A DNA stretch of 64,000 nt, from NCBI RefSeq assembly GCF_022581195.2, contig NC_061475.1, positions 6,882,001-6,946,000 on the forward strand, read 5' to 3'. This DNA comes from Helicoverpa zea (Eukaryota > Arthropoda > Insecta > Lepidoptera > Noctuidae). Positions 45,101 to 57,900 of the stretch are shown one piece after another (position 1 is the first letter of the stretch; every line of letters starts with the position of its first letter). The notes beneath the pieces were generated by a model. It saw nothing but the letters and a program-made list of their open reading frames with translations. It had not been told where the DNA came from and did no database searches. A program made the translations under genes and the position numbers.

Positions 45101-48100
45101 CCACCTCGCTGTGTGGCGCACTGGGGACAAATATTACTTGTGTTCATTTCTGAGGGTCAGGCTTCACGGTCCGGGGCTACGAGATTACCGGGGCTGCGGG
45201 ATTGTTCGAAAGAGTTACCGCGGCCCTGGTACATAAAAAGCTTACAACGGAACACAACGGTTTTTAGTCAGTAAGAGTCTGATAATCCTTCACCGCTGCT
45301 AACCCACAGCGGGAGGGGTCATTTGATGACATTTGGCGTAGTTAAAGAAAAAAAAGGCCTCACGGTGCGGCACCGCACCGCACTGGCGGCCACATGAGCA
45401 GTGCGGCGTCGCAATGTTCTGAGCGGTTTTATTTCTTATTTATTTTATTTTTTTCTATGTGTTAATCGACATATTAGGTCTTTACCTATGAAATTGCAGT
45501 TCTGCGGTAATGGCCATTTCAAATCATAATATTTTTTGTTTGGCTAAGAATTGTAATTTCAAATTAATTTTATTAAAAAAGCATGGAATTCATCTTCCAA
45601 AAGTAGTCATTAGTTTATTGATTAGTGCTACATTGTCATCGCATTTCAATCTTCTTCTTCATCGTGGATACGTTAAAAAATCAAGTAATTATGGAATATG
45701 AGTACCGTGGTGCAGCAACGCGGCACAAGCGGCACGTAACATCAACGACGTTTACGGAGCTAACATTGCTAACTAACGCATCACCTGTTATTGGTGTGCT
45801 CGCTTCCGTTTTGGAAATTTCGACCTGAAAGTTGAACCGAAGACATTGGTCTACAACGATGAATTAATGGCGATTGTGGAAGCTGATGATACACAATCTA
45901 CGGCTAAAGCTTTCGACGTTAGCGTCAAATCAATATTGATCCATTTGCGTCAAATTGTCCAGGTAAAAAAGCTTAAGAAATGGGTGTCCCACGAACTCAA
46001 TGAACGCTAGCGCGAAGTGCGCGTCGAGACGTGCCTTGCACTGCTCAACAGACACACAAATGAATGATTTTTTCCGTCGTCCGCCAGTCACCAGACCTTG
46101 CGCAAACACACTACAACTTTTTCCAGAATTTGGATAAGTTTTTGTCGGGTAAAAAATTAAGTACCCGAGAGGCAGTAAAAAATGCCTTTGAACAAATGGT
46201 TGCCTCCCGTCCAGTTAATTTCTTTAAGAAGGGCATCAATTCACTGCCACTGCGTTGGCAAAGAAGCATTGATTGCATAGGTAATTACTTTGATAAATAA
46301 AAATAAAAAATACATGAAAAAAAAAAACGTTTAAATTTTTTCATACAAAACGGCAATTTCATAGGTAAAGAGACCTATTATATTAACCAGTATATCAACG
46401 TATTTAATTTAATGTGATTAGGTACGACACACTGTATGTAGGAAACCGTTGCGGCACTGCTCAGGCGTCGCACCGCGCTGTTTTATTTAAATATTACCTA
46501 TTTATTTACTACTTAACAGTTTATGTACAGTCACACAGAACACAGACAAGAAGCAAAATAGAACAAATAGTACAAAGACACAGCTTATTAAAAAAATCTC
46601 TTCCAGCAGACCCGTTATGGGAGAGTGGGAGTTAGAATAAAAAAGAGATACGGGTAGATTATTGCTATAACAAGGCTCAAAAAGCTCATCTTTGGACCAC
46701 CAAATTTCGCCATAAAAATCACACTTACATCTCAGCCAGATTATTAACATCGTCCTTCCACGAGGACGGTTCGAAGGTCGCCGGGTCGACTCCTTCCTTC
46801 TCCTTTTCAGTGACCTCCTGTCCTCGTTTCAGTACGGTGATTTTGTTCTCTTCGGGTTTGTTAGGCTTCTTATTTTGTGCCACGCAGACGCTAGCGCGAA
46901 GAGTCTCCATTTTACCCATTAGGGTTAATACCTGTTGAAGATAATTTTAAGTTATTTATACGATTTTCTTTATTATGTCATCAATGGTCGCATCTTATTC
47001 TATAAAGACACATGTCAACTTGGGAAAATAATACCGAATCTTTAATTCAAATGAAATGAGTAAATTCAGCTTCAGCCGGCTTACATACAGGAGTTTTACA
47101 TTATACAATGTGTTACACATCAAAATAATGTCTATGATTAATATTTTTGCAAACTTGTTAAAAAAACTCTTAGCTCATCAAAAGTAGGAGTCTATCGACT
47201 TATAAAGGGATAGACGACTCTCGAAACAGATTTATCAATGTTCTATGTCACAATACTGACCTTAGTATGTTCCCTCAGCATATCGACAGTAAGTCTATCG
47301 ACCCTCGTAGGGCAGGGCGGCAGCCTGGGCACGGGTATGGAGTTAGACGACGACACAGCCCGACCGGGGTAAGCGAGGGCCAGTCTTGCTTCAGTACGTT
47401 TGCGTTCTAACTGACGCCATTGTTAGACTATCGACACTGATTTATCGAGTTTTACTGTTACAACACTAACCTTGGGGTCCTTCAGCATATCGACCCCTGT
47501 AGGGATGTGCGGCTGTCGAAACAGGTTTATCGATGTTTCATTTTTAGAACACTGACCGATGTTCTCTCAGAATATCGACTCTTGTAGGGATGGGCGGCTG
47601 TCGGACTACATCTATCGATGTTCTACTTCACAATACTGACCTTAGTATGTTCCCTCAGCATATCGACAGTAAGTCTATCGACTCTGGTAGGGCAGGGCGG
47701 CAGCCTGGGCACGGGTATGGAGTTAGACGACGACACAGCCCGGCCGGGGTAGGCGAGGGCCAGTCTTGCTTCAGTACGTTTGCGTTCGCGTTCTAACTGA
47801 CGCCACTGTTCGTAGCACGCGTCGAGACGAGCGTGGAGTACGCCTGATGAGGTAGCTGCACTTCTGTTGAGAGAAAATGGATAAACAGCATCATTTCTAG
47901 GATAATAAATGTGCTTGGTGAATAAATGGATATAAGTGAAGTAAAGTAAGGTGATAAGTGAAGTAAATGGGTCGTAGGGTTGACAATCGTATAGCTGCTT
48001 CGTATGGTTTGAACTACATAGGGCTTTCACACCAGTGGTTTTTCCTACCCTCGGTTTTTTACACGCTGTGCAATCTGCTCGGAAGTCAGCTAGTATGAAA

Positions 48101-51100
48101 GCGCTTTAGATAATGAAGGAATTATTGTACAAACTATGTATATGTATATAAAGTTGTACTTCATAATATTTATGCAAAAGTTCCTTAGTTGATGAGTGAT
48201 ACTGAGAGCGATTCATAATGATCACTTACCTCATATTCCTCATAGCGTAAAATGGTGCCAAAAGAGGTAGATCTAGCATTGGTGATGGCAACACTGGCGG
48301 TGGGACCGGTGGGCTTGGGCCTAATAGCGCGCCCAAACCTGAAAAAAATCATTTTATATTGGCAACACTTACAAAAAGTCGAAGGAATAAGTGAGAAATA
48401 TGAATGTTTATCATTATTTTTTAGCCTTACTGCCAAGGGTTATGTTAATTTTTCTTTATATTTCAACTACACGCAACCACAATTATTTACTCATGGAAAA
48501 ATTCATATTTCTCACCTTGAACCCACGTATTATATGCACTAACTGGCTATACAATGGTGTACCTAACTTCATTACAAGATGGCTTGCTGATTCACTGAAT
48601 AATAAAAGCACATCAAGGCCTTACGTTGAATAGTCAATGATTTTCAGCGAATATCAAATGTGTAATATTATACTTTTGTGCAGGTAACACAATACAATGC
48701 CTTTTTTCATGAAAGGACTAAGTAGAAACTATGCTTTATTTATTACAACAGACTTTCGATTTTTAAACTTTTTCACAAGTACTGACCTCAAATGGGGCCA
48801 GTCGAAGGGCAAAAATTAAATAAAGAAATGAGCCACTTACCAAGATTAAAGGGGTTATTCTCGTGCAAAAACGACACGTCGACATTCAACTGGCTTGGCG
48901 GTGGTCGATTCCGCATCAACAGGCTCATTTGTCGAGCCAACTCCTGATTCTGTCTCATCATAGCTGCTTGCTGCAAATTATCACGACCCATATTCTCAAA
49001 ATTCGTCCTCTCATTCATACTCCCATTCCCTCCTTGGAAATTGTCACGAGACATCATAGGATTCATATCACGTCTTTGCATCAAATCGTTCTGGTTGTAC
49101 CCGTTCGATCGATTGTAGTTCATCGAATTCGCGGCCGAAACGGGCGTCGATTGATTCGAGAAATCGAAGTTTTGGCCCATTGGACTCCTGTCGTTCATTT
49201 GTGCCATCATATCGTAGAAGTTGTTCTCCCCATAGTTCCTATTTGGGGGCATTTGTTGGAAGTTTCGGTTGCAGAACATTTTGTTCCTGTCTTCTTGCCT
49301 GAAATCTTCGTTCTGGTAATGGCCATTTAAATCCATCGGCATACGCAAATCAACGTTATTAATGCCGTTTTCTTCACGAGATCTATCAGAAGACAGGTTT
49401 AGTTGGTTCAGATATGACAGTATTTCTGTCTCCTGGTTCTGCTCTTTCATGTAATTATCAAACTTGTTGGGAAACCTCTGTGAATTATTGAACGGGGTCT
49501 CAAAGTTCGTGTTGAAATTCATATCGAGGTTTAGACTGTTCGGTCTGCTGAAATTGTTCACTGAGAACATATTGGTTTCAGGCAAAGAATTTCTTTGGTT
49601 CGGTTCGAAGAAATTGTAGTTGTTGAATTTTTCGTCGTATTTATTCGGCGTTGAGAACTGTGCACCGCCTATTTCTTGTGCCGCCAATCTAAGTAGATTG
49701 AGTTGTTCCTGCGTGACTGTGTCTGCGGAGGTATCGGGGACGCTATCGATCCCCAATAACGCGCTCACATCGTTGTCGTAATTGACAAAACCGTTTGTAT
49801 TACCGAACCCGTTTTGTAAGTTGAAGTTGAAGCCATTTTGGTCGGATTGGTTGAAATTGTACAGTTGGTTGTTCTGATAAGAGTTGTAAGGCGGTGGTAT
49901 GAATGAGTTCCCTGTATCATTTTTGGGATATTGGCTGTTGGATTGTATACTGTTTAGAGTTTTTTCCGGTGGTTGTAGAGAGCTGAAAGGAATAAAAATA
50001 AAGACATAAAATATGTATCATGTGAGCGGTTTTGAGTTACATTTTATGCTAAACATGTTAGAGACAACTTAGTTATCGGAGCGCGTCCTAATTCGCTGCC
50101 GAGCGACGTAGACGATATATTTTAGAATAAAATTGTATGCCTGACTTTTACTCAGCTACATTAAAAGGAAGAGTTATATTATGTATTTTTGCTCTAAGGG
50201 AATTTGCAGAAAATTTGTATGTTTCTAAGTCAAAAGATTTTTCGAGGAACCAATATTCCGTTGAATTTCTAAGGACTCATATTTTTGTAATACCGAGTGT
50301 TTGTACGCAACAAGTCAAAATATCATGTCAAGTGATAGTAAAAAATTATTTGCACTGTAAATAATGCAGTACTTTTATTGTCACATTAGTCACTCACTAA
50401 ATACCGTTATGTCGCATTTATTATTTTAGTGCAGTCTTTTGTGTTCATTTAGTATTCATGATAACTACTGCCATCAATATTTAATTTTATTGAAACTTTT
50501 GAAGAACATCTGATAGTTATTTTGGAAATATACATGACATATTACAAGTAAATCTTTGATAAGTATTTTATAAAATTACAAGTATTGTGACCATTCGATT
50601 AATTTCACGGAACGACATCTAAAGATTACATATCCTTGCGCATTTAACGACTGATAATAAAATATCTTTGAACGTTAAACAAAGCAGGTCGGGTCACTGG
50701 ACCATATAACAAAATTATAACAATACTAGCTGTTGCCCGCGACTTCGTCTGCGTGGACAACATACAGACAAACAGATAAATAGACATACAGACAAAAATT
50801 CTAAAAACTACATATTTGGGTTCAGAATTGATTATGGATCACCCCCCAAGTATTCTTTTAAAAAATATTCAATGTACAGTTTTGACTTTCCTATCATTTT
50901 ATTATATGTATAGATTGTTGTTAAATACAGTTTTTGTCAAATAAGGTTGCTACTCTGAAGTTGGCTTCAAATGACTATAGAACAAAACACTGTTACGCAT
51001 GCGCGAGGCAACAAATGACTGACTTCTGAGTGGACCAGATATTTGACGAGAGCTGCAGCTCTATTCGTACATTTTGACTCATTATGAAGTTACACTAGAA

Positions 51101-51887
51101 TTAGAATACTTTAAACAAATAATTTTAATTTCGATGCAATATTTTTATGCGTCTTATTTGATGCCTAAATTGATGTTTGATAAAGAAAAGATAACTGGAG
51201 GTCACGGTGCCCTTAGAATGTCCTTCTTAAAAAAGAGTATTACGTCAACAATTTGGCATTGTTTGAAGCAATTTAAATGCGTTCTTTCAGAAGTTTAGTT
51301 TAAATAATGTAGGTAATTGGATTTTGGTACTTTCATATGATTTTTGTCGTAGGCCTTGTCGTTTGTATAGCTCACTTACTAAATGATCACATACTTAACT
51401 ATTGTAAAGAATAAATTAATTTTGTTTGAGCTTTCAAGCATAAACTGCTGAACTCATAGAGATGAAAACTGTCCTGAAAACGCTGAAGCTCCGTTACCAA
51501 ACTCAAAGTCGCGGGCGAAAACTCGCAAATTTTTTTTCCCCCTTTTTTGGACCTATAGCTATTATTTACGCATAAGAAGTAAGAGGCGAAAGCTAGTTAC
51601 TATTACAAAGTGCACTCTGCTATGATCCTTATATTATCCTTTACATCTACCAAATTGACAGATCTAGGGCACGAGTATATTTCGTCCCTGACCTCTTACA
51701 AGGATAGCACAATTAAGGTCAGGCTGTCCTTCAAGAACGAAGATGGGTTTGTTTACCTACTGTCGAAAAACGTGTAATCTACAAATTATATACTCAAATA
51801 TTTGGATTTGTGGATGTGGTCAGTGTTTTTAGGGTTCCGTACCTCGAAAGAAAAAAACGGAACCCTTATAGGATCACTTTGTTGTCC

Positions 51888-51938
<51 letters not shown>

Positions 51939-54900
51939 AAGACCCTTTATCTTAAGAACGCGTGGACGTATCAAGCTGAAATTCACATGAAATACTCGGG
52001 TCTATTGTCCCTTTAGGCTGTGAAAATATCAAGCTTCTAAGCCAAGCCAATCAAAAGATACAACCGATTATGTCGATATTTTCAACAAATTCTCGACACT
52101 CGCAAAGGAATCAAAACCTACAGGGTACTTCCCGTAAACTCAGAATCTTGAAATTTGGCATGAAGCATTGTTATATAATGCAAATATAGGAAAAATTGCG
52201 AAAATCTCTTTTTTTTTTGTTATATAATATAATAAAAATATTTTAATAAAATGAAACTTACTACCTTATTTCTCACGAACGAATAAAGGTACCAAATTGA
52301 AATTTATACCAAATACCTAGGTCTATTGTCCCTTTAAGCAATGAAAAAATCAAACTTCTAAGTTAACGCGATCAAAAGATACAGCAGTTTTACCAACACC
52401 TTAGACGAATTTCCGTCACACGCTAGGGAATCAAAACCTACAAGGTACTTCCCGTGAACTCAGAATCTTAAAATTCGGCACGAAGCAACGTTATATAGTA
52501 CAGATAAAGGAAAAATTGCGAAAATGATAAATTTGAAGTTAAATAAAATATTAAAATATTATTTTTGCTTACATGACATAAAATATTTTTTTAATAATTA
52601 TAAACTTACTACCTACCCTTTTTCACATGAACGCGTAGCGATATTAAAGTTTTGAATAAAAAGTGAAATTCATATCAAACACTTCTTAAATATTATAATG
52701 GCCTCTAAACTGTGAAAAATAAATCATTCAAAGGTCATTGGGCACCTTAGTATGAAAACCATACCCACGGCGGATACGAACGAAATATAGCACAGTATAA
52801 TGATAAAGGCTCTGATTTACTATGGCATTAGTCGCATCAATGTGAACCATGGAAATCTAGAGAAAATCAGGTGTAAATATCAAATATTTTCCTCATTTCA
52901 ATGGGGAATTTAAACGACCAAGTTTGACGGATTTGAGAAATCATTTCTTTGTAGTGAAAGAGTATACTCGCCGTTTATTTCCATTGTCATCAGGTCAGGA
53001 TCTGATGATGGAAATCCTGAGAAATCGAGGGCAACTATCAGAAATTTTGTAGGCATGCATAGGATTAAAACTTGATTCTCAGATGTATGTCTGGTGATAC
53101 TATCAAACAGTGAAGGTTTAGAGCTTATCTGATGATGGAGACGTGAGAAAGTCGAGAGAACTCGGTATGTTTTAGTTACGTCGTGTTTGGGCTTATATTA
53201 TTCGTATTGACGAGAACTTTTCACAAAAGTTAAAAATAAAAACTTTTTACAAAAAAAAAAACAACTTCTAAAACAACAAGAAAACTGTTTATATGCATCG
53301 GTCTAGATCTCGGTGGTTAAATAAATATAGATGCATCCTCTAGACACCGACTTCTAGACCGATGCACCTAACATCTTTTTAATTTCTTTCTTGCTTTTGT
53401 TTTCTTGTTGCTTTTTTATATGTTTGAAGTTGGATTTGTTTGTAAAATGCTACAAAATAAAATAATGCCGACTTTATAAAACAAAGAAAGGGACAGAATT
53501 ACACTTTTGTCAAGGCTCTAGAAACGTAAAGCCAGCAGCCCCGAATCCTACTCTCTAGAAGTCGTTGTTACAATTCGACAGCTACAAGTCGTCAGGCGGT
53601 TTCGAAAAAAACCTGAAACTGGGGCTCTTTAGGTGATTAATCCCTCAAAAATAAAAGATCCCATTCCTGCAATGGCTGCTTTAACCCAAGTTAGTAGTGA
53701 ATTCTCATCACCTAAAATAAAATAAGCTCCAACACAAGGTAACGTTATAAATTGTAAAGGAGTTCCCATAACTATATCTGATCTTAGCTGTCGATCCCAC
53801 AATGGCAGTCAAACCTATCTTTGTGGAAAGTCTTCGCCAATACGAATAAAATAAGCCCAAACACGTGGTAGTTGCAACATACCGTTCGGGAGTTCCCTTG
53901 ACTCTCTGTAGTCTCCATAATCAAATCAGCTCCAAACCTTCACTGTTTACCAGTACCCTCAAAAATACACTCACATGTCTGGTTATGACTCGATGCGTGC
54001 CTACAATATTCAAGAGTTGCCCTCGATTTCTCAGGGTTTCCAGATCCTCATCAGATCCTGGTCATCCGGATTGGCACCTTCCTTCTTTATGAAATGTCTT
54101 TAACAATAAAAACGAGCATTGCAACCTGTACAATCCTCTGAAACTGCTTGTCTTTTATATTTTTCAAACGATCCTGGACATTCGTCTCCATGGAATTTTA
54201 ATAAAATATTTATATTCAAAGAAACGTCATACCATTCTCCACGATTTAAAACTACTTTGATTCATGTCCGCCACTTTTTACAAAGCGGGTCAGATATGCC
54301 CCATGACCTTTAAGACATAATTAGTTATTTTCAATCAGATTTCTGAATGATGACTATAAAATGTTGTATATAAATAACTTCAGTAAAATAACTTTTACAA
54401 GGTACTGGCCTACTATTTTAGTTATATTATAAAATAAAAAATATTAACTATTTTGACTCTCACGAAATTACCATAACTATGATTGTTCTAAACTGAACGG
54501 TTGGCGCGAAACTCACTTTTTATCTATACAGCATTTGTACGGAACCCTCGGTGCGCGAGTCCGACTCGCACTTGGCCGGTTTTTTTTTTTATTAAAACAG
54601 GCCTATAAGGTAAACGCGGGTGAAGTCGTCATGCCCCAATAGTCGTCAATTAATCTAAAAACTTTTATTTATTATTTCTACTGAACTTAAAATGGCCCGG
54701 TTTATATGTCAACATATTGTTGATAATATATTGCACAATTGAAATTACAATACGGGGTTTTAACATTCATGGCGTCTGAGATATGTTATTCGAAAAGTAT
54801 GTGCCCTAACAAAATAGTTTTTTCGTGAAGTTCAGCTGTCAAAAGTGAAACTCAGCACGTGGTTTTGTGCTTTGATTTACATAACTCCAGTGGGGTCTGT

Positions 54901-57900
54901 GGTATATTTCTTTATTTAATTAGATAGTTAAGTTTATTTGCTAACGATGTAATATGCAATTTGGAATACTTTTAACATAGAAGATATATTTTTTTAATGT
55001 GACATCTATTGGTACTTTAAAACTCCTATTTGACCCAAAACCCGTCAATTTTAGAATTATTATGACGACTTCTGGGACGTGCTCAAAAGTTGCACCTAAA
55101 CTCGTCATAATGAGGATATTTTGGGTTTTACAATACAAAATGCGAATAAATAGCTAATATCGGGACTTTTACAAAATTGTTATCTCTCTAGAACAAACAT
55201 ATTTAAGGTTTAAACTACATTTGTTGATAAAACTGCGTTTCTTTAAAGCTTTTTCTTAGGGGTACATTTTACTCTCCTGTTTCCTATAAGTATGCACTTT
55301 CTACGAGTGTTTTTTTTTAGGTATATATTGGCCGCTGTAGGCCTCCGCCATTCGATTAAGGACACACGATACATATCTACCGCTTTGGGTACAACTACTA
55401 CTAGCCTTTGTTTCTACTACGCTTGGATTACAATTTGTGGCAAGCAAAAATTGACTGTTCTTACACTATGCTTTTTGTTTGAAATAACTGCATGTCGTCA
55501 CGCGTATTGTACCGCGTCTCCCTAACTTACTTTAATAGCGCCTATATAAAAATATGTCATTCAACTAGTTTTGACGCAAAAAATATTAAAATCAGTTTTA
55601 AAACTAAGATGACATAGCTTCCATCGCTGTCACTGCTTTGCTTGTCGTATTCGATATTGATGGGTAAAGAGTAATCTTATAGTTATCGGCACGAATCTTG
55701 AGCTCTGTCTGTCTGAAAACTAATACAGTGCATCAAAAAATTGTTCCTCATCGCTGTCAGTGGGTAATGTACCCAAAAGGCTGGCAGAATTGCCACGTTG
55801 GATGGCAATGCTCAACCTCTGTGCGAAATAAAAGCCAGCCTTTGGGTCCCGTGAAGTATCAACCAGGCGCTGGGAAATATCCTTGACAAGAAGGCGGGCT
55901 CTCGGACCCCGCGGCCCAAGAGTTTCAACCCCAAACGGCTCAAACATGTACTTGAATATAAGGTTACTATATTTGCGCCGCTTGAGGGTCTCTGCTTGTG
56001 CAGCGGCGGAGCCAGCACAACATGCAGTTCCGGGATGGGAGAGTTCCGGGAGATGGCGCAAGAGTGTCGATGCATGTCGCGTCCCACACTAAAGTCCTAC
56101 CCAACTTCCACGGAAATAGCGACATGCCGTCTGGTCTCTTGCCATTGTCGCGTACCAAGCCATTTGGTTCGAGTACGGCTGGTACGCCGACGGCAACAAG
56201 AGCGCGACGGATCACGTCGTTGATGTTAGCATGTCGTGGTATGCGGCCGGCACTGCGGCTGCACGACTTTCCAAGCATTTAAAGCCTCGGTCAGGCATGG
56301 CACCTCAAAATTGACCAGTGTGGTGGTCTCACAGACTTTCATATTTACAAAAATAATAAAGGGGGAAATATTAAAACTAAGTATCAAAAAATTCATCCGC
56401 ATCGCTGTCAGCGGGGATCGTGCCCAAAAGGCTGGCTGCATTGCCACGCTGGATGGCAATGCATATCCTTTGGCCGAAGTATAGGCCAGCCTTTTGGTCA
56501 CGAGTGGACTCCACCAATCGCTTACTGATTTCTTGAAAGAGTCTGTGGGCACTTGGGCCCCATGGTCTCAAGGTTTCAACCCCAAACGGCTCAAAAATGC
56601 AATTGCCGGTGAGGTTTACATATTTGTGACGTTTGAGGTTTTCCGCAGCTGCAGCAGCTGCACCGACACAGCTCGCGATACTGGGAAGGTGGGAAGGTGC
56701 AAGGGTGTCGACGAAGGTTGCGTCCCACACCAAAGACCTTCCCATCTTCCAATGCATTATAGACATCCCGTCTGGTCTCTTGCCATCGTCGCGTGCTAAG
56801 CTCTTGGGTTCTAAAACGGCTGGCACTCCGGCAGTGACAAGAGCACGACGGATAATGTCATTTATGCTGGTGTGTCGTGCCATGCGACCAGCACTTTTGC
56901 CACAGGAAAGACCATGGTGCCCAAGGCAGTCCACAGATTCGCCGCACTGACAGCGATGCGGAGCCCCAGTGGGAGCGCCGAGGCGTAGGCATGTAGCGAG
57001 TCGGAATGTTGTGTCACCCAGCATGGTCCCAACGCTGGGTGACGGCAGTGCGTGAAGCCATAGCCTGACTCCCACTCTCCCACAGCCAGTAGGCGGGCAC
57101 GCTCAGCAGTATTGACAGATGTTTCAATTAGTTTATTTCTCGTCAATCTGCAGAGCGGCTCGTCCCACTGTCTCTGGGAAGCCGGGTTGTCAGGGAAGGC
57201 TGTATTTGGGCAAGCCACTTTCCAGGCGTTCATACCATGCACCTCAGAATCGACCAGTGAAGGGGCTAAAATTTTGCTGGTCAACTCCTTAGTGCCGCAG
57301 ACCGAGGATAGGAACGCCGGTAGACTTAAACTGGAAATTTGGCGGACGCCGAGGCCACCGAATCTGATCGGAAGGGTGGCTTGAAGCCACGCTCGGTCGT
57401 CCAAGGCCAAATTAAAAAGAGATGAAGGATAGTACGGATAATTTGGTCAATTCTGTCTAAAAGATGTGGCTGCTTCCATAAGGGAGAGGAGCGAAGGTTG
57501 TATATAAATTTTGGGAAGACACAATATTGGTTTTACAATTTAAATATTTTAATAGTAATAATTTTACTCGTGCTACATTATGCACATGACTGCATGGTTA
57601 TATGATTGATTACGAAATATAACATATATTTTATAGACTGATTTTGTGATTCCAAGCGTTTGATAGATAGGAATATAAATTAAAATATAACTATGTGTCT
57701 GTTTTATTGAATACCTGCTCTTCTAACAGATTATGACCTGCTATTCTAAATAGTGATTTGGTTTTCTATCTATCTACCTAATGTTTCAAAGGCACAAGTA
57801 TGCTTAACAAAATCAAGCACAAAAAAATGTACATAACTTGAACTTTATGTTCAAGAGCAGAGAGTTCACATTAGCATTAAAAGTTGACGAGTACTGGGAA

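Noticed and set aside
42774..45104. Sixteen identical 77-81-residue minus-strand reading frames
   Set aside because: They are the consequence of the 139-bp array (139 is not a multiple of 3, so each frame runs from exon text of one unit into another frame of the next). They are not separate genes; only 44996-45120 is a supported exon.
47271..47426. Alternative, mutually exclusive exon 4 of MEIOC
   Set aside because: The frame is open, but there is no acceptor, and the codon immediately upstream in frame is a stop. Treated as a dead duplicate unless cDNA shows use.
48230..48436. Minus-strand frame reading FGRAIRPKP through MEIOC exon 3
   Set aside because: The frame set by exon 2 is a different one; this frame would meet a stop in exon 4 and has no homology.
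48863..49330. 155-residue plus-strand frame
   Set aside because: It is antisense to MEIOC exon 2, whose codon structure, splice sites and phases are supported; composition (His/Ile-rich) reflects the complement of Asn/Met codons.
55292..55525. 77-codon plus-strand hydrophobic frame inside the 3.5 kb element
   Set aside because: No transposase motif and no conserved features; a chance frame is more likely.
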